Under the pieces are notes generated by a model that had not been told where the DNA came from, ran no database searches, and worked only from the letters and a program-made list of their open reading frames with translations. DNA of 64,000 nucleotides from Nocardioides sp. Arc9.136 (lineage in GTDB: Bacteria > Actinomycetota > Actinomycetes > Propionibacteriales > Nocardioidaceae): NCBI RefSeq assembly GCF_030506255.1, contig NZ_CP113431.1:1860001-1924000 (forward strand), in the 5' to 3' direction. How positions within the stretch are numbered: position 1 is the stretch's first letter; every line of letters begins with the position of its first letter. Below, piece after piece: positions 9,509 to 18,036 of the stretch. Both the position numbers and the translations under genes were made by a program.

Positions 9509-9865
9509 GTGGACGTCGAGCGGATGCGGGCGCACTGCCTGGCCAAGGCGGGCGCGTGGCCCGACGACCCCTGGGGCCACGAGCACCCGGTGATCAAGGT
9601 GGGTGCGCCGGACCGGGCGAAGATCTTCGCGTTCCTGCGGTCCGACGGCGTGGGGGTCAAGGCGGGCAGCCGGGAGGTCGCCGACGAGTGGCTCGACCGG
9701 CACCCGGGTCGTGCGACGGTGATGGCCTACATCGGCCGGTCGGGGTGGAACGACCTGTCCTTCGAGATCCCCGACGACGAGCTGCTCGAGGCCGTCGACG
9801 AGTCCTACCGGCTGGTCGTCGAGGGCCTGCCCCGCAAGCACCGCCCAGAGGGCTGGGAGGCCTGA
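9509..9865 (+). CDS. MmcQ/YjbR family protein
   Basis: A 118-residue small alpha/beta protein with the YjbR (DUF419) pattern: an N-terminal helix with an HCLAKAGAW core, a WGHEHPVIKVG strand pair, a KIFAFL strand and a C-terminal helix ending in LPRKH. Family members adopt a double-wing fold thought to bind DNA, but function is not established. The GTG start lies six bases behind TACGCT (9497-9502), so the gene is probably leaderless and transcribed separately from the FBP gene upstream. It converges on the LuxR-type regulator. Confidence 0.75.
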   Translation: MDVERMRAHCLAKAGAWPDDPWGHEHPVIKVGAPDRAKIFAFLRSDGVGVKAGSREVADEWLDRHPGRATVMAYIGRSGWNDLSFEIPDDELLEAVDESYRLVVEGLPRKHRPEGWEA

Positions 9866-9894
9866 GCGCCGACGGGCCCGCCTGGCCGTCCCGC

Positions 9895-10599
9895 TCAGGC
9901 GGTCGGCTTCAGCACGGTCGGTGGCGAGACCACGGGCGGCTGCCAGCCGAGGTGGTAGGCCATGCCGACGGCCGCCAGCTGGGAGCTGACCTCGAGCTTG
10001 GCCAGGACGCTCTTGACCTGGGTGCGCACGGTCGCCTCGGACACCACGCAGGAGTGCGCGATCTCGCAGACCGTGCGGCCACGCATGAGCTCGCCGAGCA
10101 CCTCGCGCTCGCGCGGGGTCAGCGTCGAGAGGCGGCGGCGCGCCTCGGTCTGCTCACCCTCGAGTGCCGTCCAGGCCCGCAGGAGGTGGGTCCGGGTGTC
10201 GGCGTCCTGCACGGCGAGCCCGGCGCTGAGGCGCCGGAACGTCCCCGTCAGCTCGGTGAGGCCCACGTGCTTGCCGAGCACCGTCCGCGCGCCGGCGTGC
10301 AGGTACCGGCCGTACCGGCTGTGCTCCCGCGAACCGGTCACCACGACCACCTTGGTGCCCGCGCGGGACAGGGCAGCGATCACCGGCAGCGTCTCCGACT
10401 CGTCGTCGGCGTCGACGTCGACGAGGGCGGCGTCGAACCGGGCCGCCCGGGGGGAGGGGAGTGCCCGCCCCGCCCCCCGGGACAGCGTGCCCGCGCGGAC
10501 GTCGTGGCCCTGGCGGGTGAGCGCCATCTCCATGCCCTCGCTGAACATGACGTGGTCGCTCAGGACGAGGACGCGGAACCGCGTGGAGAGGGTGCTCAT
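9895..10599 (-). CDS. LuxR-family response regulator
   Basis: A 234-residue regulator with an N-terminal receiver-like domain (about 8-125) and a C-terminal LuxR HTH (about 160-225) with LTPREREVLGEL and SEATVRTQVKSVL. The receiver keeps an acidic residue in SDH, a candidate phospho-acceptor in ALVDVDADD, a Thr in VVVVTGS and a Lys in VLGKHVG, so phosphorylation is plausible although the acidic pair is reduced to one Asp. No histidine kinase is adjacent. The ATG at 10599 was chosen because the receiver begins directly after it. It diverges from the decayed adhesin fragment downstream. Confidence 0.85.
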   Translation of the reverse strand: MSTLSTRFRVLVLSDHVMFSEGMEMALTRQGHDVRAGTLSRGAGRALPSPRAARFDAALVDVDADDESETLPVIAALSRAGTKVVVVTGSREHSRYGRYLHAGARTVLGKHVGLTELTGTFRRLSAGLAVQDADTRTHLLRAWTALEGEQTEARRRLSTLTPREREVLGELMRGRTVCEIAHSCVVSEATVRTQVKSVLAKLEVSSQLAAVGMAYHLGWQPPVVSPPTVLKPTA

Positions 10600-10892
10600 C
10601 TCGGTGTGCCCGAGCGGTGTGCACGCGTGACGTCCATGATCGATCCCCCATTCCGCAACCCCCTGCTGCGTGCCACCGACGCTAGGACCGCGGACGACGG
10701 CCGAGGCCACTCGAGGCCCCGCGCTCACCAATTTGGGGTAGCACAATCTTCTCGGCACCGGCCGTCGGGGCGGGCCTTCGCCCGAGCTGGGGCATGAGCA
10801 CCGCCTCTCGCCGCCCCCAGGGTGGTCGCGCGGCCGCTCGGGCCGCGGTCCGGAGGGGAGATCGTGCGAGCACCGACGAGGCGGCACACCGC
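10600..10892. other. non-coding stretch upstream of the LuxR regulator and adhesin remnant
   Basis: About 290 bases with no convincing gene. It holds an AT-rich island at about 10729-10750 (CCAATTTGGGGTAGCACAAT) in otherwise GC-rich DNA, which may be the promoter and control region of the LuxR-type gene. CCAATTTGG is a near-palindrome. An in-frame ATG at 10794 opens into the pseudogene, but the protein ahead of 10893 resembles nothing. Confidence 0.4.
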
Positions 10893-11262
10893 GCCCTCAC
10901 CAAGGTTGCCCTGCAGCTCGTCGCCTACAGCGGTACATCGCCGACCGCCCCGGTCGAGCTGCTGGCGAGCCGGGCGGAGACCACCGCGGGCCTCGCCCAC
11001 ACGACGCAGGCGGTGGCCGTGGCGGGCGCCGGGCGCTGGGTGGTGTCGTACTGGGCGGACACGTCCTCCACGACGACGGACTGGCGGCCGCCCGCGTCGG
11101 GGGCGTCCCGGGACGAGACCATCGGCAGTGGGGCGGCCGGATCGGGCCCTGCTCGCCGACAGCGCCGGCGCCGTCCCGTCCGGCTCCGCCGGCGGCCCGG
11201 TCGCGACGACCGACGCGCCGAGCAGGGCTGCGCTCGTCACCCTGGTGCTGCAGCCGCGCTGA
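10893..11262 (+). pseudogene. frameshifted C-terminal remnant of a secreted PKD-type adhesin
   Basis: The frame starting ALQLVAYSGTS (from about 10905) continues through AGRWVVSYWADTSSTTTDW and ends sensibly at GSGAAG near 11145. The natural continuation, RALLADSAGAVPSG through TLVLQPR and a TGA at 11260-11262, is in the next frame. This composite matches the conserved C-terminal beta-sandwich domain found in large secreted PKD-repeat proteins of Nocardioides and relatives. Both the missing N-terminal bulk and the single-base shift near 11140-11150 argue for decay. Family recognition is from memory of the motif pattern, not from a search. Confidence 0.65.
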
Positions 11263-11330
11263 CCCGAGGGCGGCCGGCGGACCGGTGGCGTCCGCGGGGA
11301 CGCGACGACGCGCCCACGGATACGGGCGGG

Positions 11331-12020
11331 CTAGGTGGGGTCCGGGAGGAAGAACTCCTCCGTCAGGAACCACCAGCACGCGTCCGCGGCCATGACCAGC
11401 CCCACCGCGGCGAGCGCCGCGGTGCCGAGCCGCGCCAGGAACGGCCGGGCCCGCGGCACGATCTCCCGCAGGCGTGCGACGGCTCCGTGGTGGCGGCGCA
11501 GGACGACGGCGACGGCCAGGGCGACGAGCGGCAGCTGGCTGACGACGATCCACGTCAGGTTGGCCAGCCCTGCGGCGAACACCGACTCCTCACGTCCGGC
11601 GAGGACGACGAGGCCGACGAAGGTAGGGTCCAGCGGCGCGGACGCGGCGAAGAGGACACCGCCCCCGAGGAGCGCCGACCCGGTCCGACCGCGACCGGCC
11701 GGTCGCGGCGGTCGCGCCTCCGGCCGGCGGAGCCGTACCGCCGCCCAGGCGAGCAACGCGCCCGCCAGCAACGCCTCGATGGTCGCCCCCAGCCAGTCCG
11801 GCGGGAGGAGCGACGCCCAGTCGACGTCCTGCAGGTGCTGGCCGACGGCCACGGTGAGCACGGTCCCGAGGAGGGCGGTGCCCAGGACGACGACGGCCGC
11901 GAAGGCGAGGACCGTGCGCTCGCGAGCACCGGCGGCGAGCGCTCCTAGGGCCAGGAGCAGGCCGGCAGGGTCGATCCCCGCCAAGCCGAGCGTGAGGGCC
12001 GTGACGAGGAGCTCCACCAT
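11331..12020 (-). CDS. GAP family (LysE-like) membrane protein
   Basis: A 229-residue protein with about six hydrophobic segments, starting with GLAGIDPAG. A central charged loop (about 97-115) is followed by APLDPTFVGL, the pattern of the actinobacterial GAP/Sap family (peptidoglycolipid-addressing proteins). Mycobacterial relatives help place glycolipids at the cell surface; here the cargo is unknown. The ATG is six bases behind TAGGCT, so it is probably leaderless. The LysE amino-acid exporter fold is the alternative description. Confidence 0.7.
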   Translation of the reverse strand: MVELLVTALTLGLAGIDPAGLLLALGALAAGARERTVLAFAAVVVLGTALLGTVLTVAVGQHLQDVDWASLLPPDWLGATIEALLAGALLAWAAVRLRRPEARPPRPAGRGRTGSALLGGGVLFAASAPLDPTFVGLVVLAGREESVFAAGLANLTWIVVSQLPLVALAVAVVLRRHHGAVARLREIVPRARPFLARLGTAALAAVGLVMAADACWWFLTEEFFLPDPT

Positions 12021-12063
12021 GCCCGGAGCCTACGGAGCCGGTCGACGGCGGCCACCGGGTGCG

Positions 12064-12633
12064 TCAGCCCGACGCCGTGCGCCGCCGACGGACGAGCCAC
12101 ACCGCGAGGGCGCCGAGGGCGAGGGCCCCTCCCGCGGACCCGGCGAGCACGGCCGGGCCGCTGGACGGGCCGCCCTCGGACGCCGAGCCGCTCCGCTCCC
12201 AGCCCGCGCCCGGCGGGCCGCCGTCCCTCGGTCCGCCGGCGGCGGCCGTCCAGGCGTTGCACGGGTTCACCCACCACTCGCCGTCCTGCTCGTACGGCGC
12301 GAACACCCACGTCCGGGACGACCTCCAGCCGTCGGCGAGCTCGTCGTCCTCGCGCGGCCAGGTGCCGTACATCGCCGCCTCGACCGACAGGCGGACGGGC
12401 TCGCCCTCGGCGCCGGGCAGCTCGCCACGACGCACCTCGTCCACCTCGACCTCGAGCGCGCCGTCGGTGGTGTCGACGACCCGACCGGTGAGCAGCAACG
12501 TCGCGTCGGCCAGCACGCGCTCGCGGCCCACGCAGGACAGCGCCTCCGCAGACGACCCGACCGCCCCCACGGCCAGCGGCGTGCCGGCGAGCACGAGCGA
12601 GGCGGCGAGGACGGGCAGGCGCGGTGCGGGCAT
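12064..12633 (-). CDS. secreted, C-terminally anchored hypothetical protein
   Basis: A 189-residue protein with an N-terminal signal peptide (about 1-30), a compact beta-rich middle (about 33-130) with conserved-looking cysteines in LSCVG and NPCNAW, a Gly/Pro/Ser-rich spacer, a transmembrane helix (about 160-182) and a terminal RRRR. It is therefore predicted to face outside the membrane with a short cytosolic tail. I do not recognise a family; the one-domain layout suggests an adhesion or binding module. It lies between two membrane-protein genes without overlap. Confidence 0.6.
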   Translation of the reverse strand: MPAPRLPVLAASLVLAGTPLAVGAVGSSAEALSCVGRERVLADATLLLTGRVVDTTDGALEVEVDEVRRGELPGAEGEPVRLSVEAAMYGTWPREDDELADGWRSSRTWVFAPYEQDGEWWVNPCNAWTAAAGGPRDGGPPGAGWERSGSASEGGPSSGPAVLAGSAGGALALGALAVWLVRRRRTASG

Positions 12634-12697
12634 GCCGCTGGGACGTCCCCCGACCGGCTCGCGTTCCCCGCGAGCCGGACGGGGGATCACCGGGCGG

Positions 12698-15292
12698 TCA
12701 CCGGGGGATCACCGAGAACAGGAACTTCTTCTTGACCATCAGCCAGATCGCGAGCATGACGACGGTGTGCACGACCGTGCCCTGCCAGACGTTGCCGCGG
12801 TCCAGGCCGGGGATGTTCCCGACGGCGAGGGCGAAGAAGACGTGCACGATGAAGACGTAGAGGCTGGCGGCACCAAGCGGGATCCACAGCCAGCCGACGG
12901 CCTTGTCGATCGGCCTCCAGCAGGTCGTGAGCACCGCGTGCGCGACGACGATCATCAGCGCCAGGTCGAGCAGCCGGCCGGGCTGCAGGAAGATCCGGGT
13001 GTAGGCGTGGTCGTAGAGCCACCCGTAGGAGCCGTCGGGGAACGGCGTCGCGGGGAGGCCGAAGCGGTGCCCCGCCCACAGCCAGACCAGCGCGGCGGCG
13101 TACCCGACGACCAGCACGCCGCAGGCGACCTTGCCCGGGCGGGTGGTCAGCGCGCGGGTGACCTGGCGCCGGTAGTGACCGAGCACGAGGCCGTGGGTGA
13201 ACGGCAGCTGCCAGGTCAGCAGCGGGAAGACGTCCTCGAACTGCGAGGGGAACCAGTGCGGCTCGGCGACCGCGCCGTACACGAACGCCGCCCAGGAGAC
13301 GGCCAGCAGCACCCACCACAGGCCGCGCCGGACCAGCCACATCATCGCCGGCAGCAGCAGGCTCAGGACGACGAAGAGCCCCATGATGTTGAAGACCCAC
13401 GGGCCCATCTGGAGCAGCAGCAGCTGCTTCACGGCGTACCACGGCGGCGGGTAGTCGAAGAGCCGCGCGGCGTTGGCGTAGAGGTCGTAGACCTGGCCCT
13501 GCACGGCCTCGCCGTCCTCGCCGGTGCCGCGGTCGGTGAACGTCGTGATGTCGGTGGCGTCCACGAACGGCACCAGGCCGACGAGGTAGACGATGAGCAC
13601 GACGGCCAGCGCGACGAGGTACTGCTTCCGGGCGCGCTTGAGCATCGTGACCGCGGTGGCCCACTCGCCGAACCGGCGGACCGTCGGCGCGTAGATCATC
13701 CCCAGCACGATGCCGGAGAGCAGCACGAACATCTCCGCGCCGGTGATCGCGCCGATCGCGTTGAGGCTGACGTAGGAGTAGGGGCTCGCCACCTCGATGT
13801 GGGTGAAGACGACGGTCAGGATGATCCAGCCGCGGAACAGGTCCAGCCGCCGGTCGCGCGGGTCGTGCTCGTCGGGGTAGCGCCACGACGGCACGTAGCG
13901 GCCGACCAGCCCCGCGACCAGGAAGGCGATGGCGAGCAGCGCGGCGCAGAGGACGATCCAGCCCATCTCGGCGCCGACGTCGTCGGCGTCGACCTGGCGG
14001 CCCTGCGCGGTCGCGGCGTTGCCGGCGTCCTGGTCGAGCACGCGGGTGACCGGGCCCGTGTCGACGCCGGCGTCGTCCAGGTCGCGCCGGAGGGCGGCCG
14101 AGAGCCGGTCGGTCCGCGTCGCGCGCCAGTCGACGACGCGCTGGTCGACCTCCGCCTCGGGGCGGCGCTGCTCCAGCCAGGAGATGCCGGCGATCAGCGG
14201 GTGGTCCTCGACGGCGCCGAAGACCTGCCGCCACCACGCCTGCTTGATCTCCAGCTCGGGGTCGCCGTCGCCGTCGGGCTCCCACAGGGCCGCGGTCTCG
14301 ACGAGGAACGGCTTGTCGTGGCGCTCGGCGAACCGGTCGTAGAACGGACGGCCGCCCGTGCCGGCGGCGTACCCGAAGCGCTCCTCGAGCCGCTCGGTGA
14401 AGGCGCCCGGTGCCGGTGCGACGTCGACCTCGAAGCCCTCGCTGGACTCCAGGTCGCCGGTCTCCCCGCCCTCGGCCGGGTCCAGGTCGTTGTCCACGCG
14501 GCCGCGGTCGACGCCGAAGTGGTAGAGCGTGAGCCCGACCCAGTCCACGGCGTCCGCGCCGGGCCAGTACGGCGCGTAGGGGTCGTCGCGGCCGTCGAGC
14601 TGCTGGTCGCCGTCGGTGTCGAGGGAGCGGACGTCGGCCACCCGGTCCGGGTCGACGTCGCCGTACGCCGCGCCGAAGGGGTAGCCCGCGCCGTAGACCG
14701 GCGACCACACCATCGCCGCGTGGTCGGTGGCGTCGTGGACGGCGTCCGCGACGGAGCGGAACGCGTCGACGTAGGCCTCCGGCTGCTGGCCCCACTGGTA
14801 CCAGGTGCCGTTCATCTCCGGCGCGAACCGGACGAGGAAGAAGGTGTCGAGCTCGCGGTGCAGCGTCGCGAGCTCCTCGGCGAGGTCGGCGGCGTCCGCG
14901 TCGGTGAGGTCCCCGAGGGCCGGCAGCGGCTCGAGCGTCACCGCGGCGACGGCGCCCTGGGCGGCGGCCTGCTCGACGAACTGGCGCAGGAAGGTGCGGT
15001 CGTCCTCCGACAGCGGGTAGTTGACCCGCTGGGAGTACAGCGAGGGCGTCGTGCCGAGCCGGTCGGCGTAGTCGACGGCGAGGTCCTCGGTCCAGTCCAG
15101 GCCGGGGCCGAACCAGGGGCTGCCGACGCGCGGCTGCGGCACGGGGTCGGGGGAGGGGTCGCCGTCCGCGGCGGCGGCCACGGGGGCCGCGAGCACCGGT
15201 GCGAGGACCGTGAGGAGGAGCAGGAGGAGGTGGAGCAGCCTGGTCGGGGTGGCCGTGGGACGGCCGGCCGGGATCAGTCCTGCCGCAGGCAC
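12698..15292 (-). CDS. GH26-like glycosidase fused to an OpgC-type acyltransferase
   Basis: An 864-residue fusion. After a signal-like segment (about 18-42) comes a GH26-like domain (about 55-400): RFAPEMNGTWY places the acid/base Glu at 159 and KPFLVETA the nucleophile at 332, as in beta-mannanases and related glucanases. From about 440 a membrane domain begins; RRLDLFRGW (481-489) and FTHIE are typical of OpgC, which acylates periplasmic glucans. The protein thus trims or binds a glycan outside the cell and may acylate it. The GTG at 15292 overlaps the RsbW-like gene by 19 bases and is the last gene of the five-gene operon. GTG 15294 is out of frame; longer frames upstream are shadow sequence. 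Confidence 0.82.
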   Translation of the reverse strand: MPAAGLIPAGRPTATPTRLLHLLLLLLTVLAPVLAAPVAAAADGDPSPDPVPQPRVGSPWFGPGLDWTEDLAVDYADRLGTTPSLYSQRVNYPLSEDDRTFLRQFVEQAAAQGAVAAVTLEPLPALGDLTDADAADLAEELATLHRELDTFFLVRFAPEMNGTWYQWGQQPEAYVDAFRSVADAVHDATDHAAMVWSPVYGAGYPFGAAYGDVDPDRVADVRSLDTDGDQQLDGRDDPYAPYWPGADAVDWVGLTLYHFGVDRGRVDNDLDPAEGGETGDLESSEGFEVDVAPAPGAFTERLEERFGYAAGTGGRPFYDRFAERHDKPFLVETAALWEPDGDGDPELEIKQAWWRQVFGAVEDHPLIAGISWLEQRRPEAEVDQRVVDWRATRTDRLSAALRRDLDDAGVDTGPVTRVLDQDAGNAATAQGRQVDADDVGAEMGWIVLCAALLAIAFLVAGLVGRYVPSWRYPDEHDPRDRRLDLFRGWIILTVVFTHIEVASPYSYVSLNAIGAITGAEMFVLLSGIVLGMIYAPTVRRFGEWATAVTMLKRARKQYLVALAVVLIVYLVGLVPFVDATDITTFTDRGTGEDGEAVQGQVYDLYANAARLFDYPPPWYAVKQLLLLQMGPWVFNIMGLFVVLSLLLPAMMWLVRRGLWWVLLAVSWAAFVYGAVAEPHWFPSQFEDVFPLLTWQLPFTHGLVLGHYRRQVTRALTTRPGKVACGVLVVGYAAALVWLWAGHRFGLPATPFPDGSYGWLYDHAYTRIFLQPGRLLDLALMIVVAHAVLTTCWRPIDKAVGWLWIPLGAASLYVFIVHVFFALAVGNIPGLDRGNVWQGTVVHTVVMLAIWLMVKKKFLFSVIPR

Positions 15293-15732
15293 ACCAGTCT
15301 CCACAGGTTGCGCCCGTCCTCTCGTCGGTACTCCAGCTCGTCGACGGTCGCCAGCGTCAGCGCCAGGCCCCGTCCGGACTCGGCGTCCTCGCCGGGCATG
15401 CTCACCCGGCTGAGGTCCAGCTCCGCGCGGATGCCGTCGTCGTGCAGCACGGCCACGAGCCGGTCGGCCTCGACGGCCAGGTCGAGGTCGACCCCGCGCG
15501 CCCCGTGCGCCCCGTCGGCCGGGTCCTCGCGGTCGTCGCCGTACGCGTGCTCCACGACGTTCGCCAGCACCTCGATCACGGCGAGCTCGAACCGCATCCG
15601 GTCCAGGTCGCCGACGAGCGGCGCCTCTGCCCACAGCAGCTCCAGCTCCTGGTGGGCGCGGTCGACGGTGTCCGGGACCGCGGGTGCCGTCAGGTGGCGG
15701 TGCGCGGTGCCGGGAGGACGGTCGTCAGTCAT
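15274..15732 (-). CDS. RsbW-type anti-sigma factor / serine kinase
   Basis: A 152-residue GHKL ATPase. The N-box E54-x3-N58-x3-H62 binds Mg-ATP, D99-G100 forms the G1 box and ESGRGLAL (118-125) the G2 box, as in RsbW and SpoIIAB. Such kinases phosphorylate a STAS antagonist and otherwise sequester a sigma factor or another partner. The substrate is almost certainly the STAS protein encoded directly upstream (8-base overlap). No sigma factor gene is in the operon, so the partner released by switching is unknown and could be an enzyme of this polysaccharide cluster. Confidence 0.85.
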   Translation of the reverse strand: MTDDRPPGTAHRHLTAPAVPDTVDRAHQELELLWAEAPLVGDLDRMRFELAVIEVLANVVEHAYGDDREDPADGAHGARGVDLDLAVEADRLVAVLHDDGIRAELDLSRVSMPGEDAESGRGLALTLATVDELEYRREDGRNLWRLVCLRQD

Positions 15733-16060
15733 CGAACGCGGTCTCCACGTCGTCGCGGGGGCGCAGCACCTTGTCCATGTTGGTGAGCTGGAAGACGGTG
15801 AGCACCGTGGCCGTCGGGCGGGCGATCCGGAGGTCGCCGCCGGCCTGCCGCGCCGACTTCAGGCCCGCGATGATCGCGCCGAGGCCGGAGGAGTCCAGGA
15901 AGGTCGTCTCGGCCAGGTCGACCACGACCCGGGTGGACCCGGAGGAGACCAGCTCGGCGAGCAGCTCCTTGAGCTGCCGGGCGGACACCATGTTGAGCCG
16001 GCCCTTGGGCACGACCACGCCGATCCCGCCCTCACGGCGGTCGACCTCGATCTCGATCAT
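15725..16060 (-). CDS. STAS-domain anti-sigma factor antagonist
   Basis: A 111-residue SpoIIAA/RsbV-like protein. The conserved phospho-loop is DSSG at 56-59, so Ser57 or Ser58 should be the residue phosphorylated by the neighbouring kinase and dephosphorylated by the SpoIIE-type phosphatase of the same operon. Its ATG overlaps the glycosyltransferase stop (ATGA at 16057-16060) and its own end overlaps the kinase start, which suggests matched translation. In classical systems the unphosphorylated form traps the kinase and frees its target. Confidence 0.9.
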   Translation of the reverse strand: MIEIEVDRREGGIGVVVPKGRLNMVSARQLKELLAELVSSGSTRVVVDLAETTFLDSSGLGAIIAGLKSARQAGGDLRIARPTATVLTVFQLTNMDKVLRPRDDVETAFDD

Positions 16061-18036
16061 GACGATGCTCCTCCTCGAGCGACTTCGGGGACGTCGGCCG
16101 CATCTCCGAACCCGCGGTAGCGGACGGCCTGGATGATCACGGAGAAGATGACCAGGTCGAAGACGACCCAGACGATGTTGAACACGGTGCCGAGCCAGGT
16201 CGCCTGGCCGACCGCGAGGCGCACGACGCCGATGACCGCACCGGCGGCGAGCAGCCCCATCGCCCACAGCTGCGGCTTGACCAGGTCCCAGCGCAGGCTC
16301 TCGTCCGCGCGCTTGGTCTTCGGGGTGACCGCGAAGTCGAGGCTGCGGCCGAGGAAGACGTTGCCGAAGGCGGACGTGAAGGACTTGATCCACACCGGGA
16401 ACAGCGCGAGCGAGTACTGCTGGCCGCGCCAGGTCGGCCGGCCCGCCGCCACCACGAAGAAGAGCAGCTGGTTGACGACGAGGAACGGGACCAGGCGGAT
16501 GAAGAACTCGGTGCTGATCGCCTGGACCGGCAGCACGCCGATGGTCAGGTAGACGACCGGCGCGGCGATGTAGACGATCGCGGCGAAGCCGGAGAGGTAG
16601 CTCCACATCGTCGCGAAGTACATGAGCCGCTGGGGCCACGACAGCCGCTTCTGGGTGAGCGGGTTCTCCCGGAAGAGCACCTGCACCGTGCCCTGCGCCC
16701 ACCGCAGCCGCTGGGTCAGCATCGTCTGCAGGTCCTCGGGCGCGAGGCCGACCGCCAGCACCTCGTCGTGGTACGCCGTGCGCCAGCCCAGCCCGTGCAG
16801 CCGCATGCAGGTGGCCATGTCCTCGGTGACCGAGATGGTCGCCAGCGGCATGATCGGCTGGGCCTCGCCGCCGCGGTCGACGTCGACCGCGTCGACCAGC
16901 GCCTGGACGGTCTCGACCGCGCCGAGCGGCGACCAGTCCCGGTGCGCCATCTGGTCCAGCGCCTCGTCGCTGATGGTCGCGAGCGAGTCGCCGCCCTCGC
17001 TCCCGAGGACGCCGAGCTCGGCGACCACGGCGAGGTCGGCCTGGACGGCCTCGAGGTCCGCGCGCACCAGCTCGCGCCGGATGCCCGCGAGCCGCTGCTG
17101 GAAGCGGTAGGTGACGTCGAAGAGCGCCTCGCCCTCCGCGAGCTCCTTCCGGGCACGGCCGATGTCGACGAGGATCGCGTCGAGCGCGCTCGCCACCAGG
17201 GTCTCGTCGGGGGAGAGCTGCCTGCGGGCCTCGCGGACGACCTTCTTGGCGGTCCGCAGCGCCTTGTGCACGCCGACCTCGACCTCGGAGGCGTAGCGCG
17301 AGACGCCCAGCTGCATGAGCGCCTCGCGGCGGATGACGGCGTTGGACCCGCAGAAGAACGCGGCGTTCCATCCGTCCTTGCCCTGCTGGATCGGGCCGTA
17401 GAAGAGCGGCGCCTGGCTGCCCAGCGGGTCGCTCTCGGGGACGTTGACGAACCACTGGGGCGTCTGCACCAGCGCCATCTGCTCGTCGGTGAAGTAGCCC
17501 AGCGTGCGGTCGAGGATCTCGGGCTTCGGGATCTGGTCGGCGTCGAGGATGAGCAGGAACTCGCCCTCGGTCGCCAGCAGCGCGTTGTTGAGGTTGCCGG
17601 CCTTGGCGTGGCGGGGCATGCCGACCCAGTCCGCGGAGCGGGTGATGATCCCGATGCCCTCCGCCTCTGCGGCCGCGCGCATCTCGGGCCGGTTGCCGTC
17701 GTCGAGGATCCACGTCTGGTGGGGGTAGCGGATCGCCTTCGCGGCCCGCGCGGTGGTCATCACCAGCTCGATCGGCTCGTTGTACGTCGTGATGAACACG
17801 TCGACGGTCCGGCCGTCGGGGGCCTCGGGCGGGTCACCCCGCTCCTTGAGCCGCCACATGCCCAGGCCGAAGAGCAGCGAGTCGATGAGGCTGTAGGTCT
17901 CCGCGACCACCAGCGGCACCGCGATCCACCACGCCGGCCAGTTCACCGAGAACAGCCAGCGCCAGACGATGTAGTTGAGCCCCAGGATCGTCGTGAGCAC
18001 GACGATCGTGCGGATCACCAGCAGGCGGCGCGTCAT
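16057..18036 (-). CDS. cellulose synthase-like GT2 glycosyltransferase with an internal insertion
   Basis: A 659-residue processive beta-glycosyltransferase. Two N-terminal helices (about 8-58) precede the GT-A domain: TTYNEP (83-88), LDDG (111-114), DAD (165-167), TED (404-406) and QRLRW (442-446), the D,D,D,QxxRW set of BcsA-like enzymes. At least five further membrane helices follow (about 470-640). FFCGS (227-231) and TED, normally ~20 residues apart, are separated by ~170; the extra charged helical stretch (about 255-395) is unusual. There is no PilZ domain, so c-di-GMP control like BcsA is not expected. Overlaps with the phosphatase gene before it and the STAS gene after it tie it to partner switching. 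The polymer made is unknown (glucan or mannan are both possible). Confidence 0.88.
   Translation of the reverse strand: MTRRLLVIRTIVVLTTILGLNYIVWRWLFSVNWPAWWIAVPLVVAETYSLIDSLLFGLGMWRLKERGDPPEAPDGRTVDVFITTYNEPIELVMTTARAAKAIRYPHQTWILDDGNRPEMRAAAEAEGIGIITRSADWVGMPRHAKAGNLNNALLATEGEFLLILDADQIPKPEILDRTLGYFTDEQMALVQTPQWFVNVPESDPLGSQAPLFYGPIQQGKDGWNAAFFCGSNAVIRREALMQLGVSRYASEVEVGVHKALRTAKKVVREARRQLSPDETLVASALDAILVDIGRARKELAEGEALFDVTYRFQQRLAGIRRELVRADLEAVQADLAVVAELGVLGSEGGDSLATISDEALDQMAHRDWSPLGAVETVQALVDAVDVDRGGEAQPIMPLATISVTEDMATCMRLHGLGWRTAYHDEVLAVGLAPEDLQTMLTQRLRWAQGTVQVLFRENPLTQKRLSWPQRLMYFATMWSYLSGFAAIVYIAAPVVYLTIGVLPVQAISTEFFIRLVPFLVVNQLLFFVVAAGRPTWRGQQYSLALFPVWIKSFTSAFGNVFLGRSLDFAVTPKTKRADESLRWDLVKPQLWAMGLLAAGAVIGVVRLAVGQATWLGTVFNIVWVVFDLVIFSVIIQAVRYRGFGDAADVPEVARGGASS

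Noticed and set aside
12059..16120. A 1353-codon open frame on the plus strand
   Set aside because: It is antisense to the GH26-OpgC, kinase and STAS genes, which have intact family motifs. Its translation is Arg/His/Asp-rich low-complexity sequence typical of shadow frames in GC-rich DNA.
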